A stretch of DNA of 64,000 bases. It comes from Lethocerus indicus (lineage: Eukaryota > Arthropoda > Insecta > Hemiptera > Belostomatidae). The stretch covers positions 2,978,925 to 3,042,924 of the forward strand of contig JACDQD010000003.1 of the NCBI GenBank assembly GCA_019843655.1, written 5' to 3'. Below the pieces are notes generated by a model that made no database searches, had not been told where the DNA came from, and saw nothing but the letters and a program-made list of their open reading frames with translations. A program made the translations under genes and the position numbers. Position 1 is the first letter of the stretch, and the number at the start of each line of letters is the position of its first letter. Shown in pieces: positions 1-10,706 of this stretch.

Positions 1-1489
1 ACATGAAACTGTAATTGTTATACATCTTTTGCCCAATGATTGTAATTTTTAAAAACGATTACAGTTTTAAGATTGCCAGCGTATGCTAACCTAACCTAAT
101 CGGTGTTATCTCCTTCCCTCAATCGCCCCAAATTATCGAACTCAAAATTAGCCCAGAGATAATTATTTAGTCGAGATAAATATTTGATAACCAATTTCCT
201 ATCCGTACCCAGCATTAAAATAAAGCAGCGGAAATACATATACAGATTTAAAAGTATACCTCAGATAACAAAATGTAACCTCCGATTGTGGTCTTAAAAT
301 ACAAATAAACCGATTTTTAACAATTTAGTTGGAAACTATACAGGGTAATTCCTTTAAACTAATTATAATTTTAATGGATGTAGGGTTAATTTCATTCACG
401 CGACTTTCTGTATCCAATAGTGTATTTGTCCAATCACCCGGGAGATTATTGAAAGATTGCAATGAATACATCAGACTTTTTCAGCGTTTAGTGCTTATCG
501 CCTTATTTCACTCTTATTCCGAAATGCCTTCTCATAATATTAAATATATACGCCGTGTAATTTAGTGTATCGTAATCGTGTGGCGAGAGGGAGATTTCGC
601 AATTGTGAAAATCTTGGTCACGTCTGAAGGGCGTCACGTTTCCCATTCTTTACTCTGGGACGCAAACGAGTTCGTATTCCCTGATTATTCTTTACGACCG
701 TCCATTATATTTTTCGGTGGTTGTAAATCTTCCTTTCATGAATAATAGCCTCGGGTAACTGCTTTTTTAAAAGAACATTTTTCGGTCTGCGTGTGTGTGT
801 GTGTTTGTCTGTATGTGGCAAACCATGATTACCATTTTTTAAATGTTTCCCTGTGTTTTATGGCCGTTTTCCGCTCTCGGGAGTTAATTCGTTGCAATGA
901 ATTTGACTAAAAAATATTTTTGTCCGCAAACTTCAGTACAGATTGCGGTTGTAGTTTCAAAAAAGTGTACAAGAAAAAAATATCAAGGCTCAGCGTAATA
1001 TCTTATTGAGATTAGGGTTTTTTTACTATTTTTTTTTTTTTTAAATTCCCGCCCCTGGTATATCACCAAAGGACAAAAGTTACGAATTTGGTATTTAAGT
1101 ACGAACGGACCATTACCGTTGGTAACTTGAAACAAATATATAGGAAATACGAATTTTACAAAAGCAAATAGAGCAGGTTAATCATTTTTTATTTTGAGAC
1201 TATTCAGAAGATTAGTGTAAAGTATTGCATTTTTATAGTGTGGCCCATTTATGTACGAATTACCCATTTTTTTAAATAGTGAATTTTAACAGAAGATGGG
1301 CCCTAAAAACATGTTTAATATTCGTTGTGTCGACAGTGTTGGTAAATGCTAAAGATAGTACAAGGACTTGTACAATTCCTACACTTTTAGACATTCAGTT
1401 ACATTATTAATGCAAACTTCTGAGGCCGACGTTTATTTTAAAAATTGTGAAAATATTTTAATTGTTTGTTAATTGTTTATATCTTTCAG
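1..1489. other. AT-rich sequence upstream of the first visible YPEL exon
   Basis: No coding exon is supported here. The stretch ends in a good splice acceptor (pyrimidine-rich tract then TTTCAG at 1484-1489), so at least its right part is probably an intron in the 5' UTR of the Yippee-like gene, whose first non-coding exon and promoter would lie to the left. A short GT run near 790-805 and a T-rich run near 1019-1042 are the only simple repeats. The open frame at 329-565 has no homology I recognise and is treated as chance. Confidence 0.5.
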
Positions 1490-1537
1490 GACAGAGGCTA
1501 TTAGTCGGAGGGTGGATGGGCAGGAGGAGGAGCCAGG
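1490..1537 (+). other. Ypel: 5' UTR part of YPEL exon
   Basis: The exon begins after the acceptor AG at 1488-1489 and runs 48 bases to the start codon. The context of the ATG (CCAGGATGG) has G at +4 and a purine at -3, a favourable initiation context. No upstream ATG lies in this piece. Confidence 0.6.
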
Positions 1538-4500
1538 ATGGTGAAAACTTTCCAGGCCTACTTGCCCCACTGTCACAGGACATACTCCTGTATCCACTGT
1601 CGCGCCCACCTCGCCAACCACGACGAACTCATCTCAAAGGTAATCACCACATTATTATCAGTATATTTATTAGAAATAGGGGAAATTGTGGTTAATAGTA
1701 GTTGAATTTGCTTTTGTCTTGATACGAGGAAAGACATACAATAAGGATGAATATAACAATATCAAATGAATATAACAGACAGACCAACACTGGAAATAAA
1801 TAGAATGTTTATTAGACTTTAGTAATATTCTAGAAAATAGGGGAGAGACTTGATAGGTCATATAATAAAAAAACACCTAAAAAACATTAAGAAAAAAACA
1901 ACAAATTTTCTAGTTTAAAATACCTGTTTTGTGGCCTGCGAGGGGTTTGGGAATCCTCACTGCACTGTCACTGCAGTGTGTGTGTGCCCAAAAAACATCC
2001 AAAGTGCCAAAAGTGACTAACACCGCTACTGAAGATGGCGAACAGCCGAAACTGGTTTAGCAAACCAGCGAGAGGAGACAGAAAGACACGAAATCTACGA
2101 CTTATTTTCTTACGTTTGATATCTAAAATAGTACTTTCAATATGCCCTTATAGAAAAATTCAAAGTTTGTAATTCTATCGTGGTACATTGGGATGTTTTA
2201 TTTTCTCAATTGACTTGAAATATTTCTGGCCTACATTCAGCATAACAAGTAAATTCTCGGTTTTGGCGCGATGTGAACAGCCGTAAACGAAAATGAAGTG
2301 TAATGAAAGTTCGACTTGTGACTATTGTGGCTTTTGGGGCGGGGGGCGAGTGTAGACTTGTGGTTAGTGGCAGCAGAAGAGGACCAGAAGAGACAAGAGA
2401 GAGAGAGGGGTGATGAGATTAGATGTTCTTTGTATGGCGCTTGGCCACTATTGTCATCATTGTCGCCTGTCCTCGTCCTTTTGATCGTCCTTTTGGCCGG
2501 CTTCGGTCTGCTCTCCCGATTGCAAAAAGTGGTCCCTCCTCCACTCTGCCGTCTACTCCAGGACCCGACACACCGCCTCAATAAATCCTCAACGTTTTTC
2601 GACTTAAAAGGAACTCTCCGTTAATTACATCCTTCGTCGGGTTGTCTTGCCAACTTTCGCGTCCAATTTTTCAAACTGCACTACTTGAGAATTGGAGTGA
2701 GGAGAGAGCTTTGAAAAAACGGTTTTAGGCCGAATAGTGAAAAAGGAGGAAATATAAATATATTGGGCATCGTAGAATCCAGAGAATAGTCGTTAGAGAA
2801 GCCCAGAAAAGGATGAGGGACCTCGAGAGAAAACGGGATGGGGGGAAGTTCCCCTATCAAAGATTCGCCCGGATAAACCAACTGCAAGAATGGACCCACG
2901 ATGAACAGGAGGAAATTAGATCGGTATTTTAAAGTTAAAGAACCGGTCGCCGGGCAGTATTGAGAGAAAAACGTTCTCAGAAAAGAGAACGGACTAAAAA
3001 ATAAAGAAGCTGCCCTTCTCGCTTTCTTCCGGGACCCCCTTTTCAGTTCCGATTGGAACACAGTACCTTAATAAATCTCCCCTCTTTGTCGATTCGAAAG
3101 GTCCGTCCCAACTCACCTTCAATTAAACCCCTCGACCTGTCTTGCCTCTTTTGAGTCCAATTTTTCACTCGCGCCCTCCACTCCATTAGTGTTGTTCAGC
3201 TCCGATCACAAATCGGTACAAAATCGGGTACATTAATTGATTACGGGGAAAAATGGCTTTTGACAGATTTTGACACCTAATTTCTGTCTGCGACGGCAAG
3301 TACAAGACGGGCATATTTTGATAGAGTTGACTTGTGATAATACATCAATTTGAGTTGTAAAAATAACCTACATTTCATATTTTGAGGGCAGGTGCATTGG
3401 GCAAGTCGATCCTGAGTATGCGAGTGCATTAAAAAATGAAAGCAGATTGCTCTTACTATTAATTGTAAATAATTTGTTATCTGTATTATGGTGGGCCGCA
3501 TAAAAATATTGCAGTAAATTCGCTGTCGCTACCTGGTAAAGTTTGTGAAACGCTGACTCCGACTTATTCTTGCCACCGCTAAGGGTACTTGGGGTGCTAC
3601 AAGTGGCACGCGTGACTCAGTCGAGCCGACCCTGGCGTGCACGGAAAAAAATCTCTTACAAAAAAAAATGCTATTCAATACCCACGCTCCTGAATTTTGT
3701 ACCCTGCTCTCCGGTTTCGCGCTCTACGTTTCCGTAATAAAACGGGACGTTTCGTAGTAATTTTGTTTAGATTAGTGGGGGTTGCCCAACGTGTTTTATG
3801 TCCGGCGCCTCTAAAATTTTAATGTTTTGTTTCGGCGCTCTTTATAGCGGAGGAGTGAAATCGGTCTCTAAAAAATATTTAGGACGATATGACATTTATA
3901 GGCCCGTACCTGACTCCGTCACCTCCCCCCCCCTTAATGCAATAATTTATGTAAATATATTAGTAAATGTTATCAAAATAAAAATCTATAACCAATTTTT
4001 AACCCTTTACGGACGAGTGTCGGCATATAACCGCCCAATCTAGTTTTTACAAATATTTTGGATGCTTCATACAAGTGAAAATGTCCAAGGTACGCAAAGT
4101 GTGACAACACAGACCCAAAAAATCAGTAATTTTTTAGATTATATCGATAGCGGATGTCGGGAATTATATGTACCGGGGGAGTAAGTTTCATAACATATAA
4201 CCCGCAAAAACCGACCAAGTGGGGTATCCTTATTTATGTTCTTGCGGACGCCAATGTCGGTTACGTACAAACTATTTTACCATATTATAGCAGTTATACC
4301 AGTATACCACATAATGCCGGAATATAAAACGTATACATAAACACGACCAAACTACTTTTATTGTTTTTTTCAATTTTTTTTTTGATTTTATGTACAGTTT
4401 TTTCGCGTTAAACGAAGCCTTAGTTTTTATAACGTTTAACGTGTTTATTTTCTTTACCGCGCACTCCAATACCTCGCGTCCACAGCGACGCTCGCTCGTC

Positions 4501-7500
4501 GAACGGCTTCGTCCGCAAAGGGTTAATAATATTGAAAAGAAAAACATGTTGCCCAATATTAAAAGACCGTGCATAAACATGCATTGCTGTAAATCTAAAA
4601 TTTTATCTCGGTCCGCTGGTTGGGAACTCCCGGTTTAGATACCTTGTCGGCACGAAGCCGGTTTTAGATCAATTTCTACGCGTCCCATTTTGAAAATTGC
4701 GGATATATTCGAGTCGGCTGAGCGCGTTAGAGTTAAAAATCTAAGTCGATATTCTTTTACTGTAAATACGTTGACGGAGTGTTTTGAAGGGGGGTGTGGG
4801 GGTGGAGGTTTTGAGTCGGGCGGATGTAAACACGGAGGAGCGTAGGGCTGATGGGGAAGAGGGTTGGAGGGGATGGAGGGTTGGAGGGATGGCGAGTATG
4901 ACGTCAGAGGGCCGCTCGATATGGGGGTGAGAGGGCGCCACCGTCGCCACGATCTTCAGTCGGCCGGCAGGCGGCGCTAGTGTCTCAGCGCCATTCTTAG
5001 CGGGAAACCGGTAACAGATTGACTATCCCCCTTCCAGGTTCGATTCCCGCTCTCCCCATCTCAATACGATGGTTGATTAATTCCAACGCTTCGTTAGCCA
5101 ACAACAGCTAAGCATTCCCGTGAAGAATGTTGAACCTAAATCGTTGATAAAACGCCCGATTAACCTTAATAAACCAGCATCGATGGGCTGCTCATTCGAA
5201 AGGAATTTCTTCTCTCGCTCCCCAAAAAAATTCCTACCTCCTAAAAGGCGCCTTCTTACGTAAAATCGTATCAGTCTTGCTTATCAGCAAAGTAAATAAG
5301 TAAGTGTAGCTTATCACTCCACTCCGCCCCCCCGTTTCTCGTAGATTAATGGGAACACGGACGTTCCCGGTTTCATTTACACGCAATCAAACAATAGGGC
5401 GACTAGAGAGCGGACAGTCAAACTCCCCGACTTGCGCTAAAGTGCGACCAACGTCGACGGTATGAGGGCGGTTTCGAACCGCCAACCTCTGGGTCTGAAG
5501 ACGAAAAAGGAGAATCTGTTTATCTGTCACAAAGTTTACGTGAATTGTAGGGAGTTTCCCGATAATATATATTTTTCCAGCCGTATTCGGGGGACAAGCA
5601 TCGAATGAATGTCGTACTTCAACATTTTCGTATAGCAAAAATTGATTGCCGAACACAATTGTGTATTTTAATTGGACGGTTTATTACGTGTGGTCGCCAA
5701 TGAATGGGAGGAAAAACCCCCTCGGCGTTCGCGAATTTCCTGAAACAATTATCCGGAGTGTTTTGAAGAAAAGTGAAGTCTGCAACGTCGAATACCGGGA
5801 ATCGAACTCGATAAAAATCAGGAGTGCCCTTCAAAAGGGCTTCTCTCGTTCCCCACCCCCCGGAAGGGCGGCCGGGTCCACACTGAGAAAGGAGAGGCCC
5901 CATTTACAACGAAACAATACGACGTTATAAAGTAAGGCCCGACCCGCGTGAAACACGCTGTTTCCGCGAATTAAAGACTGCATAATTATATCAGATTATG
6001 TTGATCGCTTTTTTGAATTAACACAAATTCGACAAGCCAGCCCCCCGTTAAATGAAAAACGACGTTTTCTTCCTCTTACTTGCACCATTGAAGCGGTCGC
6101 TGACGGCCAAATCGTCGTAATTTCAAGGTAGGGAGCCAAGATACGCCCCCGCCCTCCACCCCGGGTTAATTTATTTTGAACCGCATTCAAATTGCGGATA
6201 GGACCACCCCTATTATACACCCGACCGTCGGAATTTACCGACCCCTCCGGCTTGATGATGTCCCACCCCCGACACTTGGCGGGCTCATAATTGCTCGCAT
6301 TTTAAGCGTGTCAACGGTTGATCGATAGCCCGCTCCGTCAAATACCCTCAACCCCCCCGCTCAATCCCGGGGCCAGATAAAATCCGCCCTCCCAATATTT
6401 CATCGCGCCAGTTCGATTTATCGCTTCCGTATATCGCTCAGGTATAAATAACCGGTTTATTAATTAGGGAGGAGGATATAATCTTGGAAAGCTTCAAGTA
6501 GCGAAAGCCCCGAAAGATATTTTAAGCTCTCGAGTCTTAAGGCTGCCTAATTTATCCTATTCATTGGGGCGTGTTTTGGCCTACCCCAGTCCGAACCCTC
6601 ATTGTACTCACTACTGTCGTCGAAAAACTCGAAACTGGTGTTGTGCATATTGGTTCCTTTGCGAAAGGACAGTACTGGTTCAATCCCTATTGAGGGCTGT
6701 GCCGCGGGGACTGTGGAAGGGTTTCACCGAAATGGGATTTGGTGGAGGCGCGCCGAGGGGACCGGCAGAAAATTCGGTTATTCTAAACTGGGGCCGCCCC
6801 CCGGCACGAAACGCGGACTAGCTTACCGCCATATACCGTGAATTTTACAGTATTCTGTGAAATATACGACTGCGTCCGTCTGTACAGACTGTATCGAAAA
6901 ATACTGGCCGTATCGTAGCATCTAAACAGGCACATAAGAGTCGTAATTTCCCCAAAAGAAAAAAATTTTTCTGCATGCTTAAGTAAGCGCCACCACGTCC
7001 TTAAGAGGGTATAATGAAGGCAGACGGGATAACCGCAGAAAACTTGTTATATTTATTTATTATACGCCATGTGACTCAACTAGTATTTAGTATTACCATA
7101 ACTATGATTTTATATTGCAATAACTTATTATAAACGGAGGTTTTCTCGATCTTCTGTCTCCTCTCGCTCTCCGCTCGCCCCATCTTCAGTAGTTATGCCT
7201 GTCAGTAGCACGGTGGCGAGCAGCCGAAACCGCTCTGGCAAAAGACCAAACCGGCGACGGGGACACTGGATCTATTGTATTATTGCCATTATACTTCAGG
7301 AATTTTTATCTTTACGATAGCTTTATTGCGTAGCACTATTTTTTCTTTTAAAGAGCAACAAATAAAAATAATATTTGATAATAAATAATTTAATTAAGGT
7401 TCAAAGCGCCGGTGTTTATTACCGGTGGTCAGGGAGACGGACACGGTTGAAAGAATTCTTGCGTGCCCACCAAAATGGCGTGTATTTTTCGCATGAAAAC

Positions 7501-10500
7501 ATTGGAACGACAGATTATCGAATTGCGACTGGACGTTGCTCTTAAAAATTCTACTTTTAGACAGATAGGGGGGTTGGTGTGTAATAAGTGGCGGTCGAAT
7601 GTAACAGCGTGCACTTTAAGCACTGTGCTTCGCAGATACCAGGCGAAATTATGTACAATAATTTTATGTTCGTGAAATAACAATTGAGGCTGAATTTAAA
7701 AACGGGTGAATGCATTTTCTAATGAACCGGGGTTTCCAATGAAACCGGTCTTCTTTTTTACATTCTAATTGGAGTTGGGGGGAGGGGGGGGATGGTGTAT
7801 TGAATTGGATAATGGAGAATATATAGTAGAAGCGTCGCTGGTTCGTCTGGGGACTATCAGACGACTGATTATATATAATTAAAAGTCCGTTAAACCGGCC
7901 CGGCCGTAATTAAAACTCCTGACAATTAACAAGCTTGTTAAAACCTAGATTTAAACCGCCCCTACCGCCCAGCCTCAACTGGGGGTTAATTCGAGCCCTT
8001 TAAAATCTAGAACTCTCTCTCACCCTTCAAGGACCCCGAGCCCAAGCAAGGGCGCCAACGATAGACCGAAGCGAGCAGTTAAAGCCGAACATAAAACTAG
8101 AATCGTTGCTTCGCCTATTAAGCCCAGGTATCGGATTTAATGTTGTTCATCCCGTCTACGCTAATTTCAACGTTTATTCTCCTAGCGTTCGGCAATTGGC
8201 GGCATTTCCCTCTTAACTAGACCGAAAATATTCTTCTGCACTGAATTCCTTCTCGAGATTCCGGATAACTTATTTCCCTTTAAACGGTCTCCCGCGATAG
8301 ATATTTATGCGCTTATTATTTGGAACAAACAAAAAAGGACAGTATCTTTTTTGTTCCTCTTTAATTTTTTGAATTTTGAATGTGATCTTCTGTCTAGTGG
8401 ATAGAGTTGACCGCAAGAACCACTTTCCTGTTCTAAAAAATAGGTAAATTATTTATTTTTTCCCCCCAGACGACGGGTTATCAGCGGAGCAGTGCTAGAG
8501 GGGCGCCAGGCTATTGATAAGGGCTGCTTTTACGACAGGTGTTTGTTACCTTAGGGAAATTCAACAAACCCTCACGGCCGGTGGTGTGAAATAATTAATA
8601 CCCGCTGTAAAATACTAAATTAGTTCCAGATCGTTTCATCCGCCTATCTCATACCATTTAGATACCTCACTATTATTTGCTGAGTTTGAATGCATTTCTT
8701 TCTATTTTAATGTTCAATTTGTAATGTATATTTTTTTTTTCAGTCTTTCCAGGGAAGTCAAGGCAGGGCTTACCTTTTCAACTCAGTGTAAGTTCAATGT
8801 CACAGTATTTTAGTTTACACTATCTAATAAAATGAGCAATATTATTTATTTATCGATATTAATTAGTTAGCCTACAAATATTAATTTGTTAGTAAAAATA
8901 CTAGACTATATCTGAGAATTCAGTTGGTAAAATAAGAAACAACTTGAGGTGTTAGCATTTTAATTCCGTTACAACTTAAAACCTTTAATACTATCGTGGT
9001 GCTTTGTTAAAAATTTGCACAAATCATTTGGCATACATTAATTAATTATATTAGGTGTACCCAAAAGTAATCGACAATTTGATGAGATGTATTTTGGTCT
9101 TGAGGAGATCTTCAAGAGGAATCGAAAATTTGCCGGAAAAGTGGCCGGAGAGTTGTTATTGATAATATTTGTGAATATATAGTGGATTAATAATTAAAGT
9201 TTCTTTTTTAGCGAAATAAAATGAATTCCAAAGTCAAAATGTTGATTACTTTTGGGTACCCCTAATACATACATTGTACCTACACGTTACGGTATGTTGT
9301 CATAATGAAATTTGTCTTAAATCTGCCTTCAAGTGACAGCGGTTTGAAACAAAAATTATGAGGTTGACCTGTAAAGTTTGATTACTGTTGTATATATTCA
9401 GTGTGAAATACTGCTAAAGGGGGGCGGAAGGAATTAACGAATTTGTCCTGTGTGTGTGTTGCAGGGTGAACGTTGGCTGTGGGCCGGCAGAAGAGAGAGT
9501 TCTTCTGACGGGTCTGCACGCCGTCGCCGATATATACTGTGAATGCTGTAAAACAACACTGGGATGGAAATACGTATGTACCGCGCCCAATTTTGTCCCG
9601 CGTCATATTTCAACTTTGTTCATTTCCTCTTTCTCATTGAGCTAAGCGAATAATTGTTTAAACTACGTCTCTAAACTTTGATCCGGTCGACACGATCACA
9701 ATCCAGTGCTCTCAGAGGATTCAGTACGCGACAGAGGATTGTGTATCACTTATTACAAATTGAAAAAAAAAATAATTTATGCTGTTTTTAGTGTAGTACA
9801 ATTGAATATGTGTGTTCTCAGTTTTAGCGATATATACAGAGCTATGATGGTCTTCCTCTACCTAAAAGGAGGAGTCCATTAGTTTTTCACAGACAAAGTT
9901 AGTTATCTTTATTATTCACGTCGTTAGAAATAGTTCATCTTCTGATTTGTTAACACTAGAAAATAGTCAAATTGTGCTAGTTTAAATGAAGCCGCAGGAC
10001 CGCATAGTGGTTGTTGCATTTCATTTTGAATAACGTTTCAAAATCGTAACCAATCCTAAATAATAACGTTTTTCGAACTTGTTACTAGTTCACTACTAGG
10101 TTCGCGGTGTTTCCGTCTCCTCTCGCCGGTTCGGTCTTCTGCTAGACCGGTTTCGGCCGCTCGCCATCTTCAGTAGCGCTGCGTTAGCCACTGTTGGCAC
10201 TGAAGATGGCGAGCGGCCGAAACCGGTCTAGCAGAAGACCGAACCGGCGATAGGAGACAGAAACATCGCGAACCTACAGTATATTCCAACCCCTAGCAGA
10301 CCGCAAAACAGGTATATTAAATTTGTTACTAGTCTGTTACTGCTGTTTCAAAACGGATGCGTAGGATCATTTGTGTGTGTAAATGACGGCGAGTAACGAC
10401 CCTTTGTTGGTCGTTACAAGTAGATAATTTTGTGCTGCAAAATGAACAGACATCGACGCGTAACTAAATATTTGGATATTCATTTCAGTTTTCCACCCTC

Positions 10501-10706
10501 CGGCGATAACACAGTTTGCTTGTAAAAATAATTAGAATTCTCCAGTGTGTCCAGTGTACTGTGGACATTCAGTATATGATGTAATTTAATACGTTTACGG
10601 GGGTTTTTTTCAGGAACACGCGTTCGAATCAAGCCAGAAGTACAAGGAAGGGAAGTACATAATAGAGCTGGCGCACATGATTAAAGAGAACGGTTGGGAC
10701 AACTAG
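1538..10706 (+). CDS. Ypel: Yippee-like protein (YPEL1-4 type), four coding exons
   Basis: Exons are 1538-1639, 8744-8787, 9465-9573 and 10614-10706. All introns are GT-AG and the phases join exactly to 115 residues plus stop. The product starts [20 protein letters not shown] and ends [13 protein letters not shown], a near-identical match to the highly conserved YPEL1-4 family (about 119 aa in vertebrates). The family's zinc motif C-x2-C-x52-C-x2-C is present at Cys18/21 and Cys74/77. The family is a compact single-domain zinc fold reported at the nucleus, nucleolus and mitotic apparatus; its biochemical role is poorly defined. Residue 76, usually Asn in the CENC motif, is Cys here (YCECCK). 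The first coding intron is 7.1 kb and the second contains a mariner remnant. The start is the only ATG in frame before the conserved block. Drosophila yippee itself is closer to YPEL5; this one belongs with the second insect paralogue. Confidence 0.96.
1920..2102 (+). mobile_element. foldback element copy, degenerate (both arms partial)
   Basis: The left end TACCTGTTTTGTGGCCTGCG and the right arm CTACTGAAGATGGCGAACAG followed by GAGAGGAGACAG match the shared foldback family (see the best copy at 10.09-10.32 kb). The left arm core is deleted, leaving the terminal stretch joined to interior sequence (CACTGTCACTG). Confidence 0.75.
4853..4888 (+). promoter_or_regulatory. G-rich run with quadruplex potential
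   Basis: Five runs of three or four Gs (4853-4856, 4861-4863, 4869-4872, 4878-4880, 4886-4888) are separated by 4-5 base loops, fitting the usual G-quadruplex pattern on the plus strand. It lies just upstream of a perfect CRE palindrome inside YPEL intron 1. Confidence 0.5.
4899..4906. promoter_or_regulatory. perfect CRE palindrome TGACGTCA
   Basis: The full 8-bp CREB/ATF consensus TGACGTCA is present. One such octamer is expected about once per 65 kb by chance, so the site is only suggestive. Its position between a G-rich cluster and a CTCF-like site makes an intronic enhancer or alternative promoter possible. Confidence 0.4.
4964..4979 (+). promoter_or_regulatory. single CTCF-like motif
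   Basis: CCGGCAGGCGGCGCTA agrees with the published CTCF core (CCNSYAGGNGGCGCTA in loose form) at nearly every informative position. It is outside the tandem arrays, within YPEL intron 1. Binding is not shown by sequence. Confidence 0.4.
5467..5483 (-). repeat. tRNA T-arm-like relic (SINE or tRNA pseudogene fragment)
   Basis: On the minus strand this reads GGCGGTTCGAAACCGCC: a perfect 5-bp T stem and a 7-base TTCGAAA loop, the RNA polymerase III B-box. No matching acceptor stem or D arm was found around it, so it is not an intact tRNA. A second minus-strand B-box-like sequence (GAGTTCGATTCCCGG) lies near 5785-5799, and both are followed by CGACGTTG, hinting at one SINE family. Confidence 0.4.
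7151..7275 (+). mobile_element. foldback element copy, degenerate
   Basis: The left arm piece CTTCTGTCTCCTCTCGCTCT ... CATCTTCAGTAG is followed after about 20 bases by the right arm GGCGAGCAGCCGAAACCGCT ... CAAACCGGCGA. Both arms are shortened relative to the copy at 10.09 kb. Confidence 0.75.
9051..9265 (+). mobile_element. miniature mariner remnant, 215 bp
   Basis: Imperfect terminal inverted repeats of about 26 bp (TTAGGTGTACCCAAAAGTAA at the left; the right end reads the same inward as TTAGGGGTACCCAAAAGTAA) are flanked by TA duplications at 9049-9050 and 9266-9267, the Tc1/mariner signature. One interior frame retains the tail of a mariner transposase (GIENLPEKW near the left, NVDYFWVP at the right end), with several stops. 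It is an internally deleted, non-coding copy lying in YPEL intron 2. Confidence 0.85.
10090..10322. mobile_element. foldback element, best-preserved hairpin copy
   Basis: Two arms of about 80 bp (10094-10173 and 10200-10278) are inverted copies with only a few mismatches, separated by 26 bp. The right side continues into the family terminus CAGACCGCAAAACAGGTAT. An 11-bp direct repeat TTGTTACTAGT flanks it at 10079-10089 and 10323-10333 and may be the target duplication. There is no coding capacity. It lies in YPEL intron 3, about 290 bp upstream of the last exon. The transposase that moves this family is not identifiable here. Confidence 0.85.

Larger units (their letters stand above)
1640..8743 (+). 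other. YPEL intron 1 (7.1 kb)
   Basis: No further exon is supported. It contains two degenerate foldback-element copies (about 1.9-2.1 and 7.15-7.28 kb), a G-rich/CRE/CTCF-like cluster near 4.85-4.98 kb, and tRNA T-arm-like relics near 5.47 and 5.79 kb. A 56-codon stop-free stretch (about 2766-2936) rich in Arg, Glu and Lys has no recognisable family. The remainder is unremarkable AT-rich intron. Confidence 0.6.

Noticed and set aside
2766..2936. 56-codon Arg/Glu-rich stop-free stretch (ends [15 protein letters not shown])
   Set aside because: The look is protein-like, but there is no family match, no clear splice sites and it sits inside YPEL intron 1. Left unannotated.
5020..5062. GGTTCGATTCCCGC as a tRNA gene
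   Set aside because: The T stem does not pair, and no A-box or acceptor stem lies at the right distance.
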